In this document: positions 24,001 through 31,538 of the stretch, in pieces
Layout: each line of letters starts with the position of its first letter
Numbering within the stretch: position 1 is the first letter of the stretch
Assembly: GCA_032718475.1 (NCBI GenBank)
Contig: JAUCBJ010002530.1
Location: forward strand, 1-32,602
Direction of reading: 5' to 3'
DNA length: 32,602 nt
DNA from: Nemertoderma westbladi
Lineage: Eukaryota > Xenacoelomorpha > Nemertodermatida > Nemertodermatidae
Notes under the pieces: generated by a model
Seen by the model: only the letters and a program-made list of their open reading frames with translations
Databases searched by the model: none
Told to the model about the DNA's origin: nothing
Made by a program: the position numbers and the translations under genes

Positions 24001-27000
24001 CATTTTTAGGTTCTAAACAACTGGGGGTTATGGAACCGCCGGTTTTACGAGAGATAATCAACCCCCGGTTTGCACAACTGCCAGTTCTTGGTAATGTTTA
24101 TTTACCGCCGGTTTGTAAAAACAACCTGCGGTGGTTTTCGTTGCAAAACAACCCCAGGTAGTTCTTGCAAACCGGCAGTTTTTTAACAAAATACCACCAC
24201 TTACTTTTTTCAGTGTATCTAATTATTTGTTATGTTATGTTATGTTATGTTATGTTATGTTATGTTATGTTATGTTATGTTATGTTATGTTATGTTATGT
24301 TATTGGTCTTAATTAAAAGTAAATTATTTGGTGGAAGACATGTGCATTTTGAAATTGTTTTTTTTCGTAAGGATTAGGGTGGTTATTAAAAATCGAAAAT
24401 ATGAATTTTTGATCGCTCAGGGTGTCAATTGGGTCCATTCCATGAGAAACCAAAAAAAATTGAGCATCATATCTCAATTTTTAGGGTGTGCTCGAGCACA
24501 TTGAGGTTTACAAATTTTAAGCGCGTTTTAAGCATTATTATTCAAATATCACTTTGTTCTTATGAAAATACACTTTTTCATACAATTGGACGATACTGAT
24601 TCCGAATCTGCTTTCGGATTTGCTATAGCCATAGACTTGCTATATGTCAGGTTCACTCGCTGTAACCAATTCAAGTTTAAGTAAAGCTGCGATAAGAATC
24701 AGTAAGGGGTGGTCCCAAAAAAAACTTTTGTCGAATTTCAACTCAGTTCGCACATCAGATGTCATCAAATGGGCCCAAACTTTGATAGATAGCAAAGTTT
24801 TGATTTGGGGATGACAGGAAATATTCCCACAGGCAGATGGCAAGTTCCCGCCCTTGGCGCAACTGCGTCATATAAATATTGTAATAGGAAAACCATCAGA
24901 TACATTCAATATTAATTTCCCAAATTATATAAAAATGGTGGCCCAAGTGCAACAGCAACAGCTATCGGACTACACCAATTGATACTATTAATAATATAAA
25001 TTAATTAATCGTATAATATTACAAAAATTTACATGGGAAAACAAAAAATATCCAAAGTAACAAATAATAGGGTACAGGTATGTTCTCATAGTGATTGGAG
25101 AAGTCCAATGTCTAAAATAAATCATAATATTATCTAAGTACAGCAATGAGCCAATAACACTTATCTACATTAAAGATAATGTCAAGAGGGCGGAAGTTAA
25201 GCAGAAAATCTACATAAATAAAACTTGGCAAATATCATAGGAATACCGTTTGTCAGAAAATAATTGAAGAGGTAAATTATATTGTGCGATAATTTTACGT
25301 GGCAAGAATGGTTTGAGAGGAGGAGGATGAATACAGACAATGTAAATATACAAAACTCACCATCAGCCTTACATAAACTTTATAAACACTCCCTTACATT
25401 AAAATATACCTTAACCTTCCTTACACCACAACCTTACATTAATTACAAGTTGAAAAAAAATGAAAATTTTTAAATAATATTGAGTTTTAAATAGAGATAT
25501 TTGTCGTTTAGGTTATTTAACTGCCCGTTAAGTTACTAGTAAAATTATATGAAGAAATACTAATGATTTCCCTATAGTAATAGTATAAATTACCTTAATT
25601 AAAATACATTGTGTAATTGTGAATGAGTTCAAACAGTTAATGGTTACATTTCATACTCACACACAATAATAAGTTGCTCCCTCTGTGTGTGGCAGCGCTT
25701 ACTCTCTATGGTATTACCTGTTACCCAGGCAATCCACAGACAATTCAGTCCCCAGTTACAGTATTGGGTCCAAGGTTCGTAAGCGGCCATAAGTGGCAAT
25801 AATTTAACCCCCTATGCTACTGAATATCGTGTTTGTTTTGGTTAGAATAACGAGCCATTCTAACATGCTCCTCTCCCTTAATCCACCTATTCGGACGTTA
25901 TTTAGTCTGGAACCCAACCAATATGTCTTCCAATACTAACGTATTTAGTCTGGAACCCAACCAATATGTCTTCCAATACTAACGTATTTAGTCTGGAATC
26001 CAACCAATATGTCTTCCAATACTAACGTATTTAGCCTGGTTGTGTCGAAATATTGTCTCCTGTAAGGCTGTAACCCACCGCTCCATTTCTGCGTGATCTT
26101 GAGCTGCGGAAGTAGAAATCAAAAGAAAAAATAATAAAATCTTTCTTTAAGTTACCTTGAATGGTTTACTACCAAAAAACTTCCCCTTGAAAGTGGGATT
26201 GAACGCGATGCGGTGGCGGTACCTATAGAGATTCCAAGTCCAACGCTTTATCAACTTCGCCAATGCGCAGTGTGAAGCAGTAAATACTAGAGCCAGAGAT
26301 CAGGAACTGCTTATTTTTGTACTTACAATATTAATTATAACACCAACTGGTTCGTACGATCTGATAAACTTAAATACGATGGCTAATTTGGTGCTAATTT
26401 AGCGTAATAATTTTGCCTTCAATTAAATAGACATTTAATACCGTGATAGTCATTATTAAAAATAGAGTAAAAAAGGAAAAAACATCTACGTTTTGAATAT
26501 TATTAGAATTGTACAATATAATTATCTATTTTCAATTTGAAAAATCACTGATCTCTTGGGAAAACGTCTGTTTTCAATACCCGGGAACCAGAGACTCGAG
26601 ATCGGGGAGACCCGGGAACGAGATCCAGAGACCAAAAAACTGCCGGAGAATCCGAGATCATAAGTTTCAACTTTAGAGTACCGGTATCGGTACCCACCAT
26701 CTAAACTCTCTATTCAATCAACCATACGGATGATACTCATACCAGCCAGCTTCTCACCTTGGAAGTGGAATGTTTTTTTATCTTTAGTGATTGTGAATGT
26801 AGAATCATCTTCATCATCTATTCCGAGTACAACGTCTTTTAAACGAATACACCCTCGTCTCGATCCTCTTCTGATAGCTTCTTTTGACTGAGAAAATAAT
26901 TACAAATTACAGTACCGGTGCATTATTTTAACAATAACATTAACATAGGCCCTGCCTGCAGCCCTCTAGAACTATTATTTTTATATATATATTCTTCAAA

Positions 27001-29303
27001 ACGAATAAAAGCAAAATTAATTACCGGGTATTTAATTATATAATTATTTTTATATTTATTAATTATGTAATTCAGTAATTAGGCCTTCGGGCCTTACACC
27101 TTATGGCAATAATGTGGGAAATTACATGACATTTTTGAGACACTTAGGGTAGTATCTCAATAAGGGTAGTAACATTTACAGTTACGTGACAGTTACATTA
27201 TACGTGACATTATACTGGCTTGTGGTCCGAGGACTGGGCAGCTGGGGTACTGGAATACTGCAAATGCAGAGAATTCAATGTAATTCAATGTTATTGTTTT
27301 GGTTCCCCCAACCAACACGCCTCTGTAACCAGCTCCTTTACTAACTCCTACTAACCTTTACTAACGAGCCCCCCGGTCCCCAAAGTGTCTGGTGGGAGCC
27401 CCCCGGTCCGGTCCCCAACCCAAAGTGTATGGAGTTGAACTCCTGGTCCTCGCATCTCGCATACACCAGGAGTTTGCCCGCTGAAGTGCTCTGGTGCGGT
27501 AGTACCAGAGTCTAGTCTCTCTCCAACATTTTCAGCAGTTCAGAGCTCTAGACTGCTATAATGCTATACGCTAATCTGGTGCCCCCTGCTGCACTGGAGC
27601 TATTGGTCGGGAACTAGTCACCGAGATGTCGAGGATAGGATAGGGTAGACTGGGGTTGTATGGCCTTTTTTCACATTTTTTTAATCCCACCGGAGCACAG
27701 TTACATGAAACCATCATGGCCACCCCTGGCTGCTTGGGAAGAAACCTACACGTCTCAGCTACTGAGCTATATACTGATATATTAAACTTTTAAAACCCAG
27801 GGTAATTTTCAAATTCAGGTCCCCAGAGGCGGTTTTTTAAAAAAGAAACTGGGGTGGCCATACCACCCCAGGCAGCCAGGGCGGGGTGGTATGGCCACCA
27901 ATATTGTATATGAATTTTAAATGCCTTAGTGTTAGTACCCCTCTCAAGGGGTTGTATGGCCATTGGGTGATTTTAAAAAAAATCGCCATGAAATTCTGCC
28001 CTATAAACAGTCATTTGTTTTTCAAATATCAGACAATAAACAGATCTACAAGTTGATAGAAAATAACCTTCAAGAAATTTCAAAAGTTTTCATCACAGGT
28101 TTGAAAATCACCCGGTTTGTGCTTTTTTAAAAGTGATAGATAGAAAATCACCCGATTCTACAAAATTTGAGTTTTGCCCAAATATCCAACTTGTCATACT
28201 TGTTATTTTCATTATTTATTTATTTAGAAAGTAGTTTGTCGAAATTAGTATTATAAAAATAGCTGTTTTTGGACATAAAATCATTTAGCCGACAGGTAGG
28301 CCTACTGTACAGGAAGAAAACAATTACGATTAAAGCAATAATTAGGCCTAAAGCAATATTATAATTAAACCAGTACTGCAATATACTGCGCTGCACTGCT
28401 GCACTGTGGTAGAATATACCAGCTATCAGTACTGCACTGCAGTACCGCTATAGAGTTATATGTCATATGTGTAGTCAGTGTTTCACAAAATGTATAGCTG
28501 TATAGGTAAAGCAATATAATTAAAGTACAGTAGGCCAAGCAAATATTAATGGTCTGTCCCTGTCAGTTGTTATTGTCAGATTGTCTGATTGTGGCCATAC
28601 TGCCATACCGCCCCAATGTCTAAATTTGGAGGGGCAGAGGGGTGGTATCTGGGTATGGGCATGATTTTTTGAGGGTAAATAACCCATCGCCCATCAAAAA
28701 ATTAATGAAATCGAATAATGAAATTATTTATTAATTAGCCTAGAATTTAATAAACATACTACGGCAGTACGGCATACGGTACTATTCAACATCATTACAA
28801 TACTGCAATATGGGCATGGGCAAGCATTAACTTGTTCCAGAAGACGCATGTCAGCATGTTCTGATGTTAGTGTGTGTTACTCAAAATTCACAAAACCTAG
28901 GCCTAGATGTCGCACTATTTCATGAACTGAAACGTTAGTACAGTACTACATAGGCCTACCTACTACTACTGTAACAGTAGTAGTAGGTAGGCCTATGCTG
29001 CAAGGCCCTATTCTGCTATTGGCTGATTGGATAACCTAGGCCTACTCGTACAGTTGTTGTTGCACAGTCCAGCAGTCGTACCTCATCCCTGCTCATACTC
29101 CAGTAGGCTACTCCTGTACTCTATATTCTGCTATACCGGTCAGCGGATGACCGGCTGACCGTCAGCCGGTACTCACTCACGGTAAAATAAGTCAACAATC
29201 CAGTGTTATCGTTCAAAACAAACCAACGATACTGCCAACCTTCTATCACGTTTGTCCATTTACTTAGTGAACCCTCCATATCGGATTTCCACTTGCCTTT
29301 CAT
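8951..29303 (-). CDS. OSBPL9: ORP9-like oxysterol-binding-protein-related protein, 5' part, six exons
   Basis: Exons on the minus strand are 29303-29181, 26887-26758, 26103-26027, 15458-15294, 10175-9995 and 9059-8951, totalling 785 coding bases. The splice phases agree at every junction (0, 1, 0, 0, 1, then 2 at the end). Translation gives a PH domain (exons 1-3), a helical linker (exons 4-5) and an FFAT motif (exon 6), in the order of animal ORP9. ORP9 sits at ER-Golgi contacts: the PH domain binds PI4P, FFAT binds VAP proteins on the ER, and the ORD exchanges lipids. No ORD exon lies in 1-4740, so it must lie beyond the left edge. The best remembered match is human ORP9, closer than ORP10 or ORP11. 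Introns are 2293, 654, 10568, 5118 and 935 bases. Confidence 0.88.
9060..9740. other. Intron 5, unique part
   Basis: No gene seen. Around 9508-9540 is a short dispersed word, CTCTAGCGGCCGACTGTGGA, which recurs in variant form at about 18931, 19091 and 19196 in intron 3, so it belongs to an interspersed repeat family. Confidence 0.5.
9741..10016. repeat. 30-bp minisatellite, about 9 copies, spanning the exon 5 donor
   Basis: Minus-strand unit: 22 exon bases (GAAGATAGCCAATCATCAGC plus GA) then GTAAGTGA from the intron. The proximal unit overlaps exon 5 (9995-10016). Some units carry an extra 7-base CTTACGA-type insertion. Units far from the exon (9741-9850) are the most diverged, as if new copies were added near the exon edge. 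Most units keep a GTAAGTG donor. Confidence 0.9.
9995..10175 (-). CDS. OSBPL9: ORP9-like exon 5, helical linker
   Basis: The acceptor is TTTAG ending at 10176; the exon is 60 codons plus one base. It begins [20 protein letters not shown] and continues [10 protein letters not shown]. This aligns with human ORP9 [24 protein letters not shown] and starts at the same intron position. The region lies between the PH domain and FFAT and corresponds to the ORP9 part implicated in pairing with other ORPs. The C-terminal end, [15 protein letters not shown], is serine-rich. The donor GCGA-GTAAGT is close to consensus and is repeated downstream. Phase 1 matches the two-base start of exon 6. Reading past the donor gives AGT AAG TGA, a stop. 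Confidence 0.9.
10313..10320. other. Target-site duplication of the intron 4 foldback element (left)
   Basis: AAAATGTG here is identical to 15240-15247, immediately outside the matching inverted ends. Confidence 0.85.
10506..11036. repeat. Left-arm 53-bp array of the foldback element
   Basis: About ten regular copies of a unit starting GGATCCGGAATGGAGTGTAA. Successive GGATCC starts lie at 10559, 10612 and 10665, a period of 53. The outer 10321-10505 holds irregular GGATCC-rich copies. Confidence 0.9.
11037..11652. other. Central domain of the foldback element
   Basis: About 615 bases of non-repetitive sequence between the arms. The longest frame (plus, 11196-11390) matches nothing I recognise. 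No gene supported. Confidence 0.5.
11653..15239. repeat. Right-arm 53-bp array of the foldback element
   Basis: About 67 copies of a unit reading GGATCCAATAAAACTTGGTA, then AATCCGCGTTTTACACC, the reverse complement of the left-arm family. Higher-order blocks are visible: the marker TTACACTCAATTACGGA recurs near 13108, 13797 and 14167, so multi-unit blocks have been copied. Confidence 0.9.
15240..15247. other. Target-site duplication of the intron 4 foldback element (right)
   Basis: AAAATGTG, identical to 10313-10320. Confidence 0.85.
15294..15458 (-). CDS. OSBPL9: ORP9-like exon 4, helical linker
   Basis: Exactly 55 codons in phase 0 between the acceptor ATATTTAG (AG at 15459-15460) and the donor AAAGAG-GTTTGT. 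It encodes [20 protein letters not shown], then [20 protein letters not shown]. Human ORP9 has [22 protein letters not shown] here. The segment is predicted helical and follows the PH domain. The acceptor has a weak pyrimidine tract, so the first few residues are less certain than the rest. The donor lies only 46 bases from the foldback target duplication. Confidence 0.87.
15591..15718. repeat. 32-bp minisatellite, 4 copies
   Basis: Four near-identical units AATTGACCATATAATAATTC and 12 further bases, in intron 3 about 130 bases upstream of the exon 4 acceptor. The unit does not include the splice site. Confidence 0.9.
15719..16230. other. Intron 3 sequence without a recognised feature
   Basis: AT-rich with short frames only; no gene or known repeat seen. 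Confidence 0.4.
16231..16911. repeat. 65-bp minisatellite, about 10 copies, with internal hairpin
   Basis: Unit GCAGCCATGCATCAGATACT, ACACGAAGTGGTACCTTCGC, GCAGCGACCACGTTACCACC, TAGAG. Two units carry an extra 13-base ATCAGATACTACA copy (about 16318 and 16592). Each unit contains GTGGTA and, 20 bases on, its reverse complement TACCAC. Copies are nearly identical, which suggests recent expansion or homogenisation. The array joins the next one within the shared GAGGCAG. Confidence 0.9.
16908..18789. repeat. 18-bp minisatellite, about 104 copies
   Basis: Unit GTCGGTTGGGCAACTGCA. Because 18 is a multiple of three and the unit has few stop words, long frames run through on both strands (for example 646 codons of CPTDCS repeats); they are by-products. 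A block of 29 units (522 bp) is duplicated: the GTAGG variant pair recurs at 17901 and 18423. Each unit has GGTTGGG, the self-complementary GTTGGGCAAC and the palindrome ACTGCAGT. Confidence 0.95.
18790..20519. other. Intron 3 with dispersed repeat fragments
   Basis: Three related words CTCTAGCGGCAAACTGTGGA and variants at about 18931, 19091 and 19196, with TCTGCCAAGTTTCAG..TGAACGGAT nearby (19018-19045, 19261-19285), show diverged copies of an interspersed repeat. It also occurs at about 9510. From 19330 to 20519 no gene or repeat is recognised. Confidence 0.5.
20761..21450. repeat. 85-bp minisatellite, about 8 copies
   Basis: Units of 85-87 bases running AAACCGGCGGTTTTTATGAA, then AATGGTGGTCTTATATTCAA, ACTGTCGGTTCTTGTTAATA and AACACGTATGTAG. 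Each has one AACC-GGC-GGTT and one AACT-GTC-GGTT motif. Unit starts are at 20804, 20889, 20976 and 21061. Confidence 0.9.
21562..23190. repeat. 39-bp minisatellite, about 41 copies
   Basis: Unit CAGTTTATCACAGAACCACA, GATTTACAATAATGACTGC, with a few 41-42-base variants (AATATAACTTC) between 21750 and 21965. Adjacent units recreate AACTGCCAGTTT, a variant of the motif scattered through the enclosing element. The first unit has CCGGTTAATC, closer to that motif. The open frames on both strands result from the 39-base period. Confidence 0.93.
23590..24200. repeat. Cluster of AACC-N3-GGTT near-palindromes with variable centres
   Basis: About 20 copies roughly 20-40 bases apart, for example AACCACGGGTT, AACCACAGGTT, AACCGTGGGTT, AACCATAGGTT, AACCTGAGGTT, AACCGCCGGTT and AACCCCCGGTT. 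The left end (20555-20670) adds AACCATTGGTT, AACCGGGGGTT, AACCTCCGGTT and AACCGGCGGTT. Arms are conserved while the central three bases vary. Confidence 0.8.
24229..24303. repeat. (TATGT)n microsatellite
   Basis: About 15 perfect pentanucleotide copies, starting 12 bases after the TA-flanked element. Confidence 0.97.
24304..25896. other. Intron 3 sequence without a recognised feature
   Basis: AT-rich. A minus-strand frame at 24640-24843 (67 codons, [20 protein letters not shown]) is not a match to ORP9 or to a family I can name. Nothing else supported. Confidence 0.4.
25897..26039. repeat. 43-bp minisatellite, 3 copies plus a partial, spanning the exon 3 donor
   Basis: GTATTTAG starts at 25941, 25984 and 26027, a period of 43. 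Read on the minus strand, the unit is the exon 3 end CCAG(G/A)CTAAATAC (13 bases, one mismatch against the exon) followed by 30 intron bases beginning GTTAGTATTGGAAG. GTTAGT donors therefore occur at 26026, 25983 and 25940. The farthest copy has lost its donor. Confidence 0.88.
26027..26103 (-). CDS. OSBPL9: ORP9-like exon 3, C-terminal helix of the PH domain
   Basis: The acceptor TTCCGCAG ends at 26104. One base from exon 2 plus this exon gives [20 protein letters not shown], then HNQAKY. Human ORP9 has [21 protein letters not shown]. The tryptophan is the invariant PH-domain Trp of the C-terminal helix. The exon ends in phase 0 at GTTAGT (26026-26025), a non-optimal donor that is tandemly repeated. 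Reading past it adds [12 protein letters not shown] and then a stop. The alternative end at CAG-GC (26036) would break the phase and is less likely. Confidence 0.88.
26120..26275 (-). mobile_element. tRNA-Ser-derived SINE fragment
   Basis: The minus strand reads TGGCGAAGTTGATAAAGCGT, TGGACTTGGAATC, then GCGTTCAATCCC. It matches a serine tRNA layout (A box TGGCCGAGTGG, GCGTTGGACTTGAAATCC, B box GGTTCGAATCCC) with several changes. A box is at about 26251-26262 and B box at 26195-26205. The mutations and the absence of a closing acceptor stem argue against a working tRNA gene. It sits in intron 2, just upstream of exon 3 in the same orientation, followed by an AT-rich tail. Confidence 0.6.
26758..26887 (-). 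CDS. OSBPL9: ORP9-like exon 2, PH-domain beta strands
   Basis: Acceptor TTATTTTCTCAG, donor CCAAG-GTGAGA; 43 codons plus one base. It encodes [34 protein letters not shown] and KDKKTFHFQ. Human ORP9 reads [28 protein letters not shown] at the same place, the strongest match in the window. The basic RRGSRR patch is the kind used to bind phosphoinositide headgroups, PI4P for ORP9. Confidence 0.95.
27853..27899. repeat. Perfect 17-bp inverted repeat, 13-base loop
   Basis: GGTGGCCATACCACCCC at 27853-27869 and its exact reverse complement at 27883-27899. Related words (GGGGTTGTATGGCC, GGGGTGGTATCTGGG) flank it at 27652, 27950 and 28640. Confidence 0.95.
28949..28997. repeat. Perfect 49-base palindrome
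   Basis: 24-base arms (CATAGGCCTACCTACTACTA plus CTGT) around a single central A at 28973. It lies in intron 1, about 180 bases downstream of exon 1. Confidence 0.95.
29150..29170. repeat. Perfect 21-base palindrome beside the exon 1 donor
   Basis: ACCGGCTGAC, centre C, GTCAGCCGGT. Starts ten bases into intron 1, so the transcript could form a stable stem next to the 5' splice site. A similar palindrome, GTCTGAC-C-GTCAGAC, is near 29387. Confidence 0.9.
29181..29303 (-). CDS. OSBPL9: ORP9-like exon 1, start of the PH domain
   Basis: 41 codons from ATG 29303 to the donor ACC-GTGAGT, phase 0. It encodes MKGKWKSD, then [20 protein letters not shown] and [13 protein letters not shown]. Human ORP9 has [37 protein letters not shown] lies directly upstream of the ATG, so the protein cannot extend further; Met9 is the other possible start and matches the human one better. 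TCTCGCTTTCAG just upstream of the ATG looks like an acceptor, so a 5' UTR exon may lie to the right. Confidence 0.92.
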
Positions 29304-29590
29304 TCAAAGCCTGAAAGCGAGATGCAGAGATACCAGTAGGCAGTAGACTGGTAGGCATATTCAGATATTGCTACATTCTGGTACTGTCTGACCGTCAGAC
29401 TGTACTAGACTGCTAAGTGTTAATGGCAAACTCAGATCCGATTCACATTGCCTTTAACAATCGGGATACCTCTCTACTGTCACTGTCTGGGGGTCTACTT
29501 CACACGAATGTATTTTGTATAGGGCCCTACTACTATTCTCCCCATAATGTGTTGCCCTTATCAAAAAATGACGTGTGGCTAAGTCACACG
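29304..29590. other. Region upstream of exon 1
   Basis: No clear promoter element. If exon 1 is the first exon, the promoter should be here; if the TTTCAG at the exon edge is an acceptor, this is intron. Confidence 0.3.
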
Positions 29591-29747
29591 AATAGTTCCC
29601 AAAAGGCACTTTGGCATTCTGGCATTTTACAGGTACCTAAATAATTGCAACCAGCGTAAATGCCAAAATGCCAGAGTGCTTTTGGGGAACTGTAGAATGA
29701 TTCTAAACAGTTCCTCAAAGGCACTTTGGCATTCTGGCATTTAGTTG
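29591..29747. repeat. Small inverted/direct repeat cluster
   Basis: CAAAAGGCACTTTGGCATTC occurs near 29598. It appears inverted at 29656-29692 (AAATGCCAAAATGCCAGAGT) and direct again at 29712-29745. This is consistent with a hairpin MITE plus a partial copy. Confidence 0.7.
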
Positions 29748-30410
29748 AAATTCATTATTCGCTGAGATCCGGGTAATGAATTTTATCTGTTTTTAAGAAC
29801 ACTTTACTGTATAATGTGTATATATATCTGCATAGTGTGTATGTATAATGTACTCATAACATGCAATAATCAGATAATACTGTAATATTTAATTGATAAA
29901 GTTTTACTTAGTTCTTGTATGTCAGTACAGTATTTTTGGTATATTTTTATTATATTAATTATTTTTTTTATTATTTATATCTGTATATTGTATTATACTA
30001 ATTTTGGTATATGGACTACAATTATTGTAGTTTCTCATAATCTAAATATCAATATCTTCGTAATAAATGCATGTGGTTGCCTAATATTTTGTGTATTCCT
30101 AAGGTTTCTACTTACCAACCTATGTATTGGATATTAAAATATTTCTACCAATCACAGCAGAGAAAATTGCAAGTTTCACTTACTTTGATATATGGACTAC
30201 ATTTGTAGTCAATTGAACTAAGGTTAATTCTAAGCTTATGTCGCTATGAGATTCTAATTATAACAGCATAATTTCTTTGTAACAAACATGATATAGCCTA
30301 CCCACCAGCCAGACAAGCAAAATAGGCAGCAATTGGCTGGTACTGAAGCATCAAAAAATAAATAATAAAATACGTTGATTCACCCCCTCTAGCCTATATC
30401 TACCAAATGT
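29748..30410. other. AT-rich non-coding sequence
   Basis: No gene. TTTGATATATGGACTACATT and 7 further bases at 30184-30210 are repeated exactly in inverse at 32370-32396, with a weaker copy at 30007-30027. Confidence 0.5.
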
Positions 30411-30450
30411 ACGGAGCCCCTAAGGTGACATGAATAATAAAAAAAAATTC

Positions 30451-30810
30451 TAACACGAACTTCGTCTTACTAACACGAACTTCGTCTTACTAACACGAAC
30501 TTCGTGTTACTAACACGAAGTACGTCTTACTAACACGAACTTCGTGTTACTAACACGAAGTACGTCTTACTAACACGAACTTCGTGTTACTAACACGAAC
30601 TTCGTCTTACTAACACGAAGTTCGTGTTACTAACACGAACGTCGTGTTACTAACACGAACTTCGTGTTACTAACACGAACTTCGTGTTACTAACACGAAC
30701 TTCGCCTTACTAACACGAACTTCGTCTTACTAACACGAACTTCGTCTTACTAACACGAACTTCGTCTTACTAACACGAACTTCGTCTTACTAACACGAAC
30801 TTCGTGTTAG
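30451..30810. repeat. Left-arm 20-bp array, 18 units
   Basis: Units TAACACGAACTTCGTGTTAC or with CTTAC. TAACACGAA-C-TTCGTGTTA is itself a perfect 19-base palindrome, so single units can also fold. Confidence 0.95.
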
Positions 30811-30888
30811 GGAGGAGGGAAATTCAAATTTCTAGGGTATGGTATTATATTTCAATCATAGGTACCACTACTGCATCACTGGTCTACT

Positions 30889-31057
30889 GCACTATCTGAC
30901 TAGGACTGAAGACAGTTCAAATGAGTTTACTGTTGGACTGCCGAAGGTTAATACCTGCGCGATCGAGTTATCACTTCCTATTCTAGAAGATTATGAGATG
31001 TTTAATGAGCGATTGTCACGATGTATTAAAATGGTATCTACATTTACCACGGCGTAA
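30889..31057 (+). pseudogene. HECT E3-ligase C-lobe-like fragment
   Basis: In the centre of the second foldback element, a plus-strand frame reads EFTVGLPKVNTCAIELSLPI, then LEDYEMFNERLSRCIKM, and stops at 31057. HECT C-lobes have the pattern LPxxxTCxxxLxLPxYxSYExLxxKLxxAI, where the Cys accepts ubiquitin; the LPKVNTC segment fits. The reading frame opens after GACTAG (about 30902), a possible acceptor. The N-lobe and the usual end of the domain are missing, so this is a captured or decayed piece, not an enzyme. Identification is by motif only. Confidence 0.45.
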
Positions 31058-31293
31058 TAACATGACTGTATTACCTCATGACTTTATTATTAGATCGATA
31101 GAAATAAGGAACTGGAACTCCAACCATGTTTTTAACTTTCAGATAAATGATAATAAAGGAATATTTACTTGCAATATTACTGCAATATTATACTTATTAA
31201 ATACTTTATAATCATTAACTTAATTATAATTAATTATTATATTATAATTAATATAATAAGAATTAATTAATAATTATTATTATCTACTTTAAC

Positions 31294-31503
31294 TTATATA
31301 ATTTCGTTTATCTCTTTAATTAAGTTCAAGTACAGAGCAATTGCCTCAGAAGCATTTTTTGGCACAGTTAAACCGTTTTCCGACATTAATAAAAGACATA
31401 GATTATACACATCAATATCACAGGGCACAGTTTCGCGATAAGTTGCTTCTTCGATGCAAGTATACAGTACAGTACTACCACTACCTACATGATTGGATTG
31501 CAA
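31294..31503 (-). other. Unidentified 69-codon frame in the foldback centre
   Basis: Encodes MQSNHVGSGSTVLYTCIEEA, then VPCDIDVYNLCLLLMSENGL; ends with a basic helix-like segment at the stop. Its start overlaps the inverted arm, so only about 31294-31480 is unique. Family unknown; may be chance or part of captured sequence. Confidence 0.2.
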
Positions 31504-31538
31504 TATACCACCCTAGTAATTTGAATTTCCCTCCTCCC

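Larger units (their letters stand above)
20520..24215. mobile_element. Non-autonomous TA-flanked element built of AACC-N3-GGTT motifs
   Basis: Ends are the perfect inverted pair CACTGAAAAAAGTAAGT (20520-20536 and 24199-24215), each bordered by TA (20518-20519, 24216-24217), as in Tc1/mariner-type or other TA-targeting elements. There is no transposase. The interior has three parts sharing one motif: scattered copies and an 85-bp array on the left, a 39-bp array in the middle, and about 20 scattered copies in 23590-24200. It lies in intron 3 of the ORP9-like gene. The superfamily is not settled by the sequence. Confidence 0.7.
26888..29180. other. Intron 1
   Basis: No coding sequence seen. 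It holds GC-rich tandem words near 26575-26640 (GAGA/CCCGGGA repeats), a duplicated GAGCCCCCCGGTCC near 27368-27405, a hairpin pair AACTCCTGGT/ACCAGGAGTT near 27437-27473, TGTATGGCCA-type repeats at 27655-27960, and two perfect palindromes listed separately. Confidence 0.5.

Noticed and set aside
24640-24843. 67-codon minus-strand frame
   Set aside because: No ORP9 similarity, no recognised family, no splice support.
29417-29644. 75-codon plus-strand frame upstream of exon 1
   Set aside because: Overlaps the hairpin repeat cluster at 29591-29747 and has no recognisable domain.
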